The notes under the pieces were generated by a model, which was not told where the DNA came from, did not search any database, and saw nothing but the letters and a program-made list of their open reading frames with translations. Shown one piece after another: positions 1 to 6,996 of a stretch of DNA of 64,000 nt. The position numbers and the translations under genes were made by a program. Where the stretch lies: positions 1,860,001 through 1,924,000 of the forward strand of contig NZ_CP180208.1 in assembly GCF_047553045.1 (NCBI RefSeq), read 5' to 3'. The stretch's first letter is position 1, and every line of letters begins with the position of its first letter. The stretch comes from Sphingomonas_L flavalba_A (GTDB taxonomy: Bacteria; Pseudomonadota; Alphaproteobacteria; Sphingomonadales; Sphingomonadaceae).

Positions 1-2
1 CC

Positions 3-336
3 ATAGCCGGGACGATCGAACATGGTCGTCGCGTGGCGCAGAGCCTCTCTGCCGTCGGCGGGCGCATCGAAAAACTGGAAGACAGCTTTCGGATAACTCT
101 CCCTTCGAAGCTCCCTGATCTCGAACTACACGAGCGAGAGCTGGAGCGGCTTCATGTCGGAAATCATCGCTCGTTTCTCTCCGAGGGCTACGAGGCAATC
201 GTCGGCGAGAAGATCGGTGACGAGGTCAGGACGCTGCTGACCGATCTGGTCTACCCGTTCCGAACACACTTCAGCCACGGCGCTGGGGCAGCGGGCGGGC
301 GCGGCGACGCGCTACGGCGTGGTCGACAGCCTCTGA
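3..336 (+). pseudogene. 3' part of an unrecognised gene entering from the left, possibly frameshifted
   Basis: The plus strand is open from the left edge in the frame starting at base 3 and reads as plausible charged protein up to about base 260. No start is visible, so any gene begins outside the window. The frame that gives a natural C-terminus, ending in AATRYGVVDSL and TGA at 334-336, is a different frame, open only from about base 241. A frameshift around 240-290 would join the two. The TGA overlaps the 3' end of the convergent toxin gene by about 20 bases, a usual convergent layout. No family is recognised. This could also be chance open frame in GC-rich DNA. Confidence 0.25.
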
Positions 337-1178
337 CAGGAAGGGCCGACAAGCGCCCAAGCAGCTTCGACGACTTCTTCGAAGGCCAGTTCCTTAAGAT
401 CGAGCGATGCGGCGTAGGCGTGCCATTGAGTTCGTTTGGCATCGTCACCGATCATGGCATCGGACAGCCCGGGCGGTCGGTCCGCCGGGATGGAGGTTCC
501 ACGTCGCTCGAAGGTGGCTCGGATAGCTGCATCCAGATCGTCAGGAGCTATCTCCAGCGCCCGGGGGATCGCCCAGAGGTCGAAATAGTCCTTCATCCGA
601 CCGTTGGCGATGCCGAGTGCCACCATCGCCTGAAACTTCTCGGCGATGACCGATGCAGGCGGATAGATCCGGATCTCCGGCTCATCCATGCCCAGCATCG
701 AGGGATAGGCCATGGTCCGGGCAGCGTCGGCGAGCGCGTCACCGAAGCCGATGTCGATCGTGACGGGTATCCGGGTCCTTTCAAGATAGGCATCGGCACG
801 CAGCCGCACGCCACCATATTCCATCTCTTCCCGGATGACGGCGGTCCTCAGGCTTGCCGTGTCGAAGGCAAGTCCGTCGTCAGCATCGATCGACAGGACC
901 CCGGCAAATACCTCGCGCAGGTAGTCAGGGTCGGAGTCCCCGTGACCCAGAAAGTCCGCATCTCTCGTCTCGCGCGAGCTGCTTTCGATCCAGAGGGTGA
1001 CGAGCATGCCTCCTTTCAGAATGAAGGTGCCACGATGTTCGGAGATCGAAAGGCGATAGAGCAGCCGCTCGAGGGCATAGCGGACGAGCACCACATCATA
1101 GGCTCGCCCTTCGGCGCGAGCGAGGTTCAGCAGCCGCTGCTTGACGGAGGCCGCAATGTTCACTGGCGCCTTAGCCAT
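312..1178 (-). CDS. AbiEii/AbiGii-family nucleotidyltransferase toxin
   Basis: 288-residue protein of the AbiEii nucleotidyltransferase family, the toxin of type IV toxin-antitoxin and phage-abortive-infection systems. The fold is readable: LLYRLSISEHRGTFILKGG at about residues 39-57 leads into the nucleotidyltransferase core with an R-x-T-R-D-A-D-F motif at about 69-75 that would hold the metal-binding aspartates. Further on, residues 157-178 (ASVIAEKFQAMVALGIANGR) match the family's helical segment. The gene follows abiEi on the same strand and overlaps its 3' end by 8 bases, so the two are co-translated with antitoxin first, as is usual. Length is normal and no key block is missing, so the pair looks intact inside an otherwise degraded island. 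Confidence 0.88.
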   Translation of the reverse strand: MAKAPVNIAASVKQRLLNLARAEGRAYDVVLVRYALERLLYRLSISEHRGTFILKGGMLVTLWIESSSRETRDADFLGHGDSDPDYLREVFAGVLSIDADDGLAFDTASLRTAVIREEMEYGGVRLRADAYLERTRIPVTIDIGFGDALADAARTMAYPSMLGMDEPEIRIYPPASVIAEKFQAMVALGIANGRMKDYFDLWAIPRALEIAPDDLDAAIRATFERRGTSIPADRPPGLSDAMIGDDAKRTQWHAYAASLDLKELAFEEVVEAAWALVGPSCQRLSTTP

Positions 1179-1794
1179 TGGAAGTGAGTGCCTCGAGATA
1201 GGGACGCATGATGTTCCATGCGTCGCCAGCCATTGCCGCTTCTGCGATCGATGCCGGCGTCGCCCTGCGCTGATCCAGCGTGGCGCGGAGTGCTTCCACT
1301 GCGACGGATCGATCGACCAGCTTTCGATTTCGGAAGACGTCTGCGAGGGTCTTGGGGATCGAATAGATCGGGACGCGGGTCCCCGAGATCGTGTGGTGCT
1401 CGATTCCCTGCTGCATGTATCTGTCCCGGAACTCGACGATGCGGACCGGTGGATAGGACGAAGCGGACGGGCTCCAGTCCTTCACGCTGACCGCCATCCA
1501 GACCTTGCGTGGCATCTGGTCGGTCAGCTCATGGTATGCCAGCGCAGAGACCATCGCCACGACGCCACGAGGGACCTTCTTCGCTGCCTCTGCCAGTGCC
1601 TGATGGGTGTCGATATCGCTGTCAGGTCGCTGATAGAGGCCGCGCGAGATGCGGATCAGTTCACCGGCCGCAACGGCGCGGGAAATGGTCTTGGGATCGA
1701 TACCCTCGCTGCGAAGCTCGTATGCCCGCACGATCGGCTTCTGCATTAGCAGCTGGGCAAGGAGGGTTCGCTGGGGTTGCTGCGTTTCGCTCAT
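1171..1794 (-). CDS. AbiEi-family antitoxin / transcriptional repressor
   Basis: 207-residue AbiEi-type protein. An N-terminal winged helix-turn-helix spans about residues 10-60 (PIVRAYELRSEGIDPKTISR, then GELIRISRGLYQRP), followed by the larger C-terminal AbiEi domain with the typical I-x-KTLADVFR stretch near 148-156. Known AbiEi proteins neutralise the nucleotidyltransferase toxin and also repress their own promoter by binding inverted repeats. Here the start codon lies only two bases from a large palindrome (1797-1842) and there is no Shine-Dalgarno in between, so translation may be leaderless or poorly initiated. An internal Met at residue 17 is the only alternative start but would cut into the HTH. 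Confidence 0.88.
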   Translation of the reverse strand: MSETQQPQRTLLAQLLMQKPIVRAYELRSEGIDPKTISRAVAAGELIRISRGLYQRPDSDIDTHQALAEAAKKVPRGVVAMVSALAYHELTDQMPRKVWMAVSVKDWSPSASSYPPVRIVEFRDRYMQQGIEHHTISGTRVPIYSIPKTLADVFRNRKLVDRSVAVEALRATLDQRRATPASIAEAAMAGDAWNIMRPYLEALTSNG

Positions 1795-1796
1795 TG

Positions 1797-1842
1797 GTCA
1801 CATAACCTGGGTCTGGCTGGCTTGAGACCCAGGTTATGTGAC
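1797..1842. promoter_or_regulatory. Perfect 18-bp-arm palindrome, probable AbiEi operator (proximal)
   Basis: GTCACATAACCTGGGTCT at 1797-1814 is followed after a 10-base spacer by its exact reverse complement at 1825-1842. It ends two bases from the abiEi start codon, so a bound repressor would cover the promoter/start region. Known AbiEi autoregulation through inverted repeats supports an operator; the identification is by position and symmetry only. No T-run follows, so it is not a terminator. Confidence 0.75.
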
Positions 1843-1851
1843 GCGGCCGCT

Positions 1852-1897
1852 GTCACATAACCTGGGTTTGTGCGGGATGAGACCCAGGTTATGTGAC
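1852..1897. promoter_or_regulatory. Second near-identical palindrome, probable AbiEi operator (distal)
   Basis: The same 18-base half-site recurs at 1852-1869 and inverted at 1880-1897, with one mismatch (base 1868). Spacer length is again 10. The unit repeats every 55 bases relative to the proximal palindrome, roughly five helical turns, so two repressor assemblies would lie on the same DNA face. The distal edge is 14 bases from the stop codon of the upstream integrase-Vsr gene. Confidence 0.72.
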
Positions 1898-1910
1898 AGG
1901 TGTGAATGTT

Positions 1911-3200
1911 TCAATCGCTCTTCGCTTTTGGTCGGACCAGCGCGCTCTCGTGGGCGAGATCATCGGACCGAAGCCATGCCACGACGTCCTCCAGTGTCGA
2001 CGCCGCATAACGCTTGCGAAGCCCGCATTCCCAGATGATGGCCGTCCGCCATTCCATCGACTGCAAGGTCTCGACGACGGTCCGGTCCCGTTCGACATTG
2101 CGCTCGAACTTGCCGCGCCAGAATTCGACGTTGCTCGCCGGTGTCGTGCACCAGTGACACCCCTCATGGCGATGCCAGAAGCATCCGTGCACGAAGATCG
2201 CAGCGCGCCGGGAGGCAAGCACGATATCGGGCCGCCCGGGAAGCTTCGCCGCGTGCAGCCTGTATCTGAAACCGGCACGATGGAGCGCCTTGCCGAGGCA
2301 CGGGAACAGGTATTTCCACCAGTGCGTGTGCTCGTGAAGCTCCTTGAGCATCGCGATCACCTGCCGTGACAGCGGCACCCGGTGCGGCCGTCGCATCTTC
2401 ATGCGCTCCGCTGGGATGAACCAGATCGCCTCGTCGAAATCGATGTCGGTCCATTCCGCCTGCCTCAGCTCGCCGGGCCGAAGCAGCACATGTGGGGAGA
2501 GCCGCATTGCCATGATGGTGACCTTGTGGCCGCTGTAGCCGTCAATGGCCCGGAGCAAAGCGCCGACCTCGGAAGGCCGCGTGATGGCCGCGAAATGCTT
2601 GACCTTGGGCACGGCGATCGCGCCGCGAAGGTCGGCGGCAACATCCTTGTCGCACCGGACGGTCGCCACACCATAGCGGAACACGCGGCTCAGGACGCTG
2701 CGCATGCGCCGCGCACTCTCGTAGGCTCCGGTCGCCTCGACCTTGCGAAGCACGGCGAGTGCCTCGTGCGGCGTGATCTGCGCGATTGGGATAGTGCCGA
2801 TCAATGGATAGGCCTTGGCGAGAAGCCAGCGGATCTTGTCGACCGTCACCGGCGCGAGACCATCCCGCTCGCATTTGACAAGCCATTCCTCGGCGACCGC
2901 CTGGAAGGTGTTGGCAGCGGCGTACTTGGCCGCGATCCGCGCGCGCTTCTTCTCAAGCGCCGGATCGATCCCCGCAGCAATCTTTTTCTTGGCTTCGTCG
3001 CGCCGGACACGTGCTTCCGCGAGGCTTATGGTTGGCCATCCGCCGAGATGAAGCTTCTTCTGCTTGTCGAGGAAGCGGTAGTTGAAGCGCCACAGCTTCG
3101 AACCATTGGGCTGGATGACGAGATAGAGGCTTTGAGAATCACTCAGGGTCCAAGCCTTTTCCCTCGGCTTGGCGGCATTGATCTGGATGTAGGTCAGCAT
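1911..3200 (-). CDS. Chimeric protein: truncated P4-type integrase fused to Vsr endonuclease core
   Basis: 429 residues. Residues 1-301 are a P4-type tyrosine recombinase: N-terminal DUF4102-like domain (LTYIQINAAKPREK, WTLSDSQSLYLVIQPNGSK), core-binding domain about 95-195, and the start of the catalytic domain with the first catalytic arginine in LLRPGELRQAEW (R241). After YLFPCLG (about 297-303) the protein switches to a Vsr mismatch endonuclease: LPGRPD (D325), FVHGCFWHRHEGC (H338, H343), FWRGKFERNVERDR, IIWECGL. The recombinase H-x-x-R and tyrosine are gone, as are Vsr's first 25 or so residues with their conserved N-terminal acidic residue. The related integrase at 6997-8040 shows what was lost. 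Recombinase activity is very unlikely; the Vsr core could still fold. The frame is fully open across the joint. Confidence 0.85.
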   Translation of the reverse strand: MLTYIQINAAKPREKAWTLSDSQSLYLVIQPNGSKLWRFNYRFLDKQKKLHLGGWPTISLAEARVRRDEAKKKIAAGIDPALEKKRARIAAKYAAANTFQAVAEEWLVKCERDGLAPVTVDKIRWLLAKAYPLIGTIPIAQITPHEALAVLRKVEATGAYESARRMRSVLSRVFRYGVATVRCDKDVAADLRGAIAVPKVKHFAAITRPSEVGALLRAIDGYSGHKVTIMAMRLSPHVLLRPGELRQAEWTDIDFDEAIWFIPAERMKMRRPHRVPLSRQVIAMLKELHEHTHWWKYLFPCLGKALHRAGFRYRLHAAKLPGRPDIVLASRRAAIFVHGCFWHRHEGCHWCTTPASNVEFWRGKFERNVERDRTVVETLQSMEWRTAIIWECGLRKRYAASTLEDVVAWLRSDDLAHESALVRPKAKSD

Positions 3201-3241
3201 GGTCGTTTCCCAGCAAGGCCGGGTCGATCCGAGGGCAACAA

Positions 3242-3277
3242 TAAGGGCAACTTTTGTTGCCGCTGCTGTTGCCCTTA
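3242..3277. promoter_or_regulatory. Inverted-repeat cluster upstream of the integrase-Vsr gene
   Basis: TAAGGGCAAC (3242-3251) and GTTGCCCTTA (3268-3277) form a perfect 10-bp inverted repeat with a 16-base loop. Two further copies of the half-site are nearby: GGGCAACA at 3233-3240 and GTTGCC at 3256-3261. The cluster lies 30-80 bases upstream of the integrase start, so it may be an operator or a leader hairpin for that gene. The binding protein is unknown. Confidence 0.45.
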
Positions 3278-3375
3278 GCCGGATTTCGCCGGACGGTGTC
3301 TGGCGATTCTCGGTCTAAAAATGCTGTGAAACCAGCCGCTTACTGGACGCTGCTGGACGCATCCAGAGCCAGTAT

Positions 3376-3390
3376 TGGTGCCAGAAGAGG
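3376..3390. repeat. Degenerate copy of the tRNA-Leu 3' end (internal att-like site)
   Basis: TGGTGCCAGAAGAGG here matches TGGTGCCCAGAAGAGG at 8219-8234, the 3' end of tRNA-Leu(CAG), with one C missing. The similarity extends further on the integrase side: ACCAGCCGCTTACTGGACG and flanking bases at about 3300-3375 resemble 8145-8218. Each copy lies about 180 bases upstream of an integrase gene in the same orientation. This is the arrangement expected where one element inserted next to another at the same tRNA att site. Confidence 0.75.
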
Positions 3391-3530
3391 TAAGGCAATG
3401 GACACCCAAGCAGCTGATCTGGGGACGAAAAATTCAATCGAAGACCGCTAACAGTCACCATATCAGACACAGGCGTTTCGGGGAAGCCAATATCACCTGA
3501 AATCGACCGCGCTGCCGCGTGCAATGGCCA

Positions 3531-4766
3531 CTAGTAACGCGGCGGTCGGAAGCCGTGATCGTCATCGCCGCCGAACAGCCTGCTCTCCTCGAGGCGACGC
3601 TCGAGACCATAGGACGACAAGGCCGCCTCGCGCTTGGCGAGCCTGTCGTCGGCAAATGCCAGAAGGCGCGCGACACGTCCGGTTGCCTCGGTTCCTCGCT
3701 CGGCGCGTAGGGCCGCTATCAGTCTGCGAAGCCGATCGAGCCTGCCGACTTCGTCAAGGAGCTCGTCAAGCGCCGCGATACGGCGTTCCTCGACATGCTG
3801 CTCCCGAAGCGCCTGTTCACGACGCAGGCGCTCTTCTTCGCGCTGCCTCGCATCCTCCTCGCGGCGCTGGCGGTCCTCCTTCCGTGCAGCGGCGAGCACG
3901 GCGATACCGACCACGATGTCTACCGGCATGTTCTCCAGCCGCTGGACCTTGGCATCGCGAAACGACCGCCGGGGGCTGCTTTGCAGCAGATAGAAGTGCT
4001 CCAGCTCAAACGACAGCTTGCCGGTTGGGTGGTAGGCCCATTCGGGAAAGCGCGGCGGGAAGACGCTGAAGTCTTCATCATCCCACGAAGCAGGCCTGCT
4101 CCAGTATTTTTCTCGCTTCTTTTGCCAGGCGGCTTGTTCGGCCTGCTCCTTTTCCGTCAGCACATGCTTTTCGCGCCGGGTCATCTCGGTGACCGAGAAG
4201 CCGATCATTTCTCCGTCGCACTCGAAGGCTGCCGCTTTTTCGGTCCGGACGATCTTCACGCCCATGGAGGCGCCGGTAGCGGCAATCCTGTTCAACACCG
4301 TTTCCAGGCGATCGGTCGACTCCGGCGCTACCGTGACCTTGATCAGACCTGCCTGCTCGACGGCGGCCAAGCCTGTGATCGCGGTGGCCTTGGTCTTGCG
4401 AAGCTTGGCAAGGGTTCGCTCCACAATCGGATCGGGCTTGAGCTCACCACCTGCCTCGATGGCAGACGCCATCACGCGCGCGTTCTCGCGGGCGGTCGCG
4501 ATCAGTTCCGGTTCGGGTCGCAGCTCTCCGCTGGCGATGGTGATCCGGTCAGCGTCGCCGGACTTCACCTTCGGAAGCGGCGTCTGCTTCACCGGCTTGC
4601 CCGCGGCCTTCTTCGCCCACCAGCCCAGCGGCGGATTTGGAATGCCGTGCTTCCTGCAGATCTTGTGGAGCGCGACATCGGAAAGCGCGAATTCCTTGGC
4701 CAGGTACGTCATCGGCTTCGACCAGACGAGGTCGTAGAATTCCTGTCGGGAGAAGGTGCGGGACAT
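3531..4766 (-). CDS. Unrecognised island protein with N-terminal HTH-like segment and coiled coil
   Basis: 411 residues from the ATG at 4764-4766, chosen because GGAG lies 9 bases upstream and the protein then opens MSRTFSRQEFYDLVWSKPM; an upstream in-frame start adds 19 residues without a ribosome-binding site. Residues 1-50 (YLAKEFALSDVALHKICRKH, then IPNPPLGWWAKKAAGK) look like a DNA-binding helix-turn-helix. I recall this opening from uncharacterised mobile-element proteins but cannot name a family. The middle is rich in WSRPASWDDEDF and FPPRFPEWAYHPTGKL. About residues 290-375 are a strongly charged Arg/Glu coiled coil (REEDARQREEERLRREQALR). No catalytic motif is visible. It lies alone between the two att-like sites. 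Confidence 0.6.
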   Translation of the reverse strand: MSRTFSRQEFYDLVWSKPMTYLAKEFALSDVALHKICRKHGIPNPPLGWWAKKAAGKPVKQTPLPKVKSGDADRITIASGELRPEPELIATARENARVMASAIEAGGELKPDPIVERTLAKLRKTKATAITGLAAVEQAGLIKVTVAPESTDRLETVLNRIAATGASMGVKIVRTEKAAAFECDGEMIGFSVTEMTRREKHVLTEKEQAEQAAWQKKREKYWSRPASWDDEDFSVFPPRFPEWAYHPTGKLSFELEHFYLLQSSPRRSFRDAKVQRLENMPVDIVVGIAVLAAARKEDRQRREEDARQREEERLRREQALREQHVEERRIAALDELLDEVGRLDRLRRLIAALRAERGTEATGRVARLLAFADDRLAKREAALSSYGLERRLEESRLFGGDDDHGFRPPRY

Positions 4767-5012
4767 CCAGCACTCCAAGTTTTGTCCTAATTCACATTCA
4801 CGATGAAGATGGCGCAGCTGCAACTCTGATCAGATCCGGCCCTTTCAAGATCACTCAATTTCATCTTTGGAATTTGTGGCAGAACTACATTCCAGATATA
4901 CTACTGCCATACATTTCAATGCCCTGCTTTGACGGGGCGCTTGTGCCTTTCGTAACAGCGTGCACATCCAGAGGCGCAGTGTCGGATGGGTAAACTGCTC
5001 GGGAACGACCAC

Positions 5013-5721
5013 TCACCCGCCTACGACCCTGCTGACAGCATCCACTGCGTTGATGATCGTCGGGAGAAGACCGGTGACCTTCGCAACAGCGATGGGCGCT
5101 CCCGCTACAAGGGCGGCATCCACGAACTTGGTCGCGCGCTCACCAACCCACTTCGCCAGCTTCAAGGCGAGACCAAGGATGCGCGACGTGCCGGCCTCGA
5201 CCGCAGCCTTGTCGGGCTGCGGTTTTTCGAGCTCCGCTTCGACTACCGCAATGTCATCGAGCGCTGCGGCAAGATCCGTCCGTTGGATTCCCAGGTCTTC
5301 CTGTTCGGGAGGCCCGTTGTGGCCACGCCATGCGAGCTCGACTTCAAGGTCCTCGATCTGTTGACGAAGAATGGCCAAGGCCTTCTTTGCATCGCCGAGA
5401 TCGTCATCGCCAGGCCCGGGAGTCGGCCCGAGCAGATGCGAAAAGCCGGGATCGTCGAGCAGCATGGCGCGAATGCGAGGACGGACAAGTTTGCCGACAC
5501 TTTCTGCGGGCGAGAAATCCTTCAGGATGGGACCACCCAGTTCCTGAACGACCGCCGAGATGTTGCGCATGCGATAGCGGATTGCAGCGTCATTGCGCAG
5601 CGCGAGAGGGCCACTGAGAAGCGCCTGTGCAACAGGCTCGGACCGCCCCTCGCTCCCACGTAGCTGCAGCCGAAGGAGCAGCACGTAGACGTCCACCGAC
5701 TGCCGAAGTTCATCGTCGGTC
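5013..5721 (-). pseudogene. Unrecognised gene, 5' end removed by the IS element
   Basis: A GTG at 5694-5696 gives 227 residues, but the frame is open and protein-like upstream (DDELRQSVDVYVLLLRLQ) right to the IS boundary at 5721/5722, so the true N-terminus has been lost. The visible N-terminal part (DAAIRYRMRNISAVVQELGG, then AESVGKLVRPRIRAMLLDD) vaguely resembles the N-terminal region of some HNH/restriction-type proteins, but this is not enough for a call. The middle holds WRGHNGPPEQED and an acidic helical region. The last 60 residues are helical and hydrophobic (LALKLAKWVGERATKFVDAA; IAVAKVTGLLPTIINAVDA), suggesting membrane contact. Function unknown. Confidence 0.55.
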
Positions 5722-5790
5722 TGGTGTGCCTTGAGAAAGTTGGTCCAATTCTGAAGAGAGCCCGATTGGGCGAAAGGATTGGAGAAATAT

Positions 5791-6069
5791 ATGGGACGTC
5801 AGCGATTTACGCCGGAGCAGATCATCGCGAAGCTGCGTGAGGTGGATGTGATTGTTGGGCGGGGCGGGACCGCGGTCGAGGCTTGTCGGCAGATCGGGAT
5901 TGCCGAACAGACGCTCTATAGGTGGCGCAAGGAATATGGTGGCCTGAAGGTCGACCAGGTGCGTCGGATGAAGGATCTGGAGCGGGAGAATGCGCAGTTG
6001 AAGAAGCTGGTTGCCGATCTCGCCCTCGACAAGGCGATCCTGCAAGAGGCGTCAAAGCTGACTTTTTGA
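5791..6069 (+). CDS. IS3-family transposase OrfA
   Basis: 92 residues from ATG 5791, preceded by GGAG seven bases upstream; an in-frame TTG at 5779 is the alternative. The helix-turn-helix (FTPEQIIAKLREVDVIVGRG, then ACRQIGIAEQTLYRWRKEYGG) binds the IS ends, and the C-terminal part is the leucine-zipper-like helix (MKDLERENAQLKKLVADLAL) used for oligomerisation in this family. It ends at TGA 6067-6069, directly after a run of five T, where ribosomes can slip into the orfB frame. Confidence 0.88.
   Translation: MGRQRFTPEQIIAKLREVDVIVGRGGTAVEACRQIGIAEQTLYRWRKEYGGLKVDQVRRMKDLERENAQLKKLVADLALDKAILQEASKLTF
6063..6069 (+). promoter_or_regulatory. Candidate -1 ribosomal frameshift site between orfA and orfB
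   Basis: OrfA reads ACT TTT TGA at 6061-6069. A tRNA-Phe on TTT (6064-6066), with the stop codon in the A site, can slip back one base onto TTT (6063-6065) and continue into the orfB frame as TTG AGC. IS3-family elements are known to make their transposase by -1 frameshifting at such points. The downstream stimulatory structure was not evaluated. Confidence 0.5.
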
Positions 6070-6962
6070 GCCCCTCCCGTCGCCGCGAGGCGATCGAGCA
6101 GGTCCGACGCATTCTTCCAGTATCGGAGCGTCGGACCTGCCGTGTTCTGGTTCAGCATCGCTCGACGCAGCGACATCGTCCAAAGGATGACAGCGACGAG
6201 CAGCGTCTGACAGCTGATATTGCCGCACTGGCCAAGGATTATGGCCGGTACGGCTATCGCCGCATCCATGCTCTGCTCGGCCATGCCGGCTGGCAGGTCA
6301 GCCTATCGGTTGTCGAGCGCATCTGGCGGCGGGAGGGTCTTAAAGTGCCGAAGCGGCAACCGAAGCGACGTCGGCTCTGGCTGGGCGACGGATCGTGCAT
6401 CCGATTGCGCCCGCAGCATCGCGGACATGTCTGGTCATACGACTTCGTCGAGGATCAGACGCGCAATGGGCGCAAGTTCCGGATGCTCAACATCATCGAT
6501 GAGTATAGCAGGGAATGCCTGGCGATGGTGCCGCTGCGGCGGTTCCGGTCCAATGACGTCATCGACGTGCTGGCCGATCTGTTCATCGAACACGGGCCGC
6601 CCAAGCATATCAGGTCCGATAACGGCCCTGAGTTCGTCGCGCATGCGGTGCGTGAATGGTTGGGCCGGCTCGGGGTCACCACGCTCTACATCGAGCCGGG
6701 CAGCCCGTGGGAAAACGGCTACATCGAGAGCTTCAATGCACGCCTGCGCGATGAGCTGCTCAACGGCGAGATCTTCTACAGCCTTGAGGAGGTCCGCTGC
6801 GTCACCGGCTGGTGGCGCGATCATTACAACCGACTGCGTCCGCACAGCAGCCTCGGCTATCGCCCGCCAGCGCCGGAAACCATCAAGATGCCAGCCTGGC
6901 CGCTCGGCTCCGCTGCGCTCCACCTCCCGCCCAGGCTGGCATCAGAAATGCGGATCAGCTAA
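6063..6962 (+). CDS. IS3-family transposase OrfB (DDE catalytic part)
   Basis: About 299 residues in the -1 frame relative to orfA; it has no convincing start of its own near the joint, so it is probably made as an OrfAB fusion. The DDE triad is complete: D in WSYDFVED, D in IRSDNGPEF, and E in ENGYIESFN. An HTH_21-like region (YGRYGYRRIHALLGHAGW, VERIWRREGLKV) precedes the catalytic core. The C-terminal end (YNRLRPHSSLGYRPPAPE) is typical of the family and IS407-like. No stops or shifts are seen, so the element may still be active. Confidence 0.88.
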   Translation, partial: FLSPSRRREAIEQVRRILPVSERRTCRVLVQHRSTQRHRPKDDSDEQRLTADIAALAKDYGRYGYRRIHALLGHAGWQVSLSVVERIWRREGLKVPKRQPKRRRLWLGDGSCIRLRPQHRGHVWSYDFVEDQTRNGRKFRMLNIIDEYSRECLAMVPLRRFRSNDVIDVLADLFIEHGPPKHIRSDNGPEFVAHAVREWLGRLGVTTLYIEPGSPWENGYIESFNARLRDELLNGEIFYSLEEVRCVTGWWRDHYNRLRPHSSLGYRPPAPETIKMPAWPLGSAALHLPPRLASEMRIS

Positions 6963-6996
6963 TCATGAAACCGGACCAGTCATCGCGGGCAGTCCA

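Larger units (their letters stand above)
3201..3530. other. 330-base non-coding stretch upstream of integrase 1
   Basis: No gene is supported here. It contains the GGGCAAC inverted-repeat cluster (3232-3277), sequence similar to that upstream of the second integrase (about 3300-3375), and the att-like tRNA fragment (3376-3390). Bases 3391-3530, between the att-like site and the 3' end of the next island gene, show nothing recognisable. Confidence 0.6.
5722..6996 (+). mobile_element. IS3-family insertion sequence, IS407-like, about 1275 bp
   Basis: The ends are placed where imperfect inverted repeats meet: TGGTGTGCC at 5722-5730 and, read inward from the right end, TGGACTGCC (reverse complement of 6988-6996), with a second shared block TGGTCC 18-19 bases further in. 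The right boundary coincides exactly with the point where the interrupted integrase stops resembling its family (after NEMGRWH). The element carries orfA and a -1-frame orfB encoding a DDE transposase. Flanks are GGTC on the left and ATGC on the right, so there is no target duplication, and the two flanking genes are unrelated. Confidence 0.75.

Noticed and set aside
33..1187. 384-codon plus-strand frame covering the AbiEii region
   Set aside because: Beyond about base 300 it is the shadow of the toxin gene. Only the first part was kept, as a weak partial gene.
1797..1897. The two palindromes as a short CRISPR array
   Set aside because: Units are inverted, not direct, repeats with 10-base loops, only four half-sites exist and no cas gene is present. 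No CRISPR-like array was seen anywhere in the window.
5741..6978. IS ends placed at the inner TGGTCC/GGACCA repeat
   Set aside because: The outer pair TGGTGTGCC/TGGACTGCC extends the match and its right end coincides with the loss of integrase similarity, so the inner repeat is part of the IS terminus.
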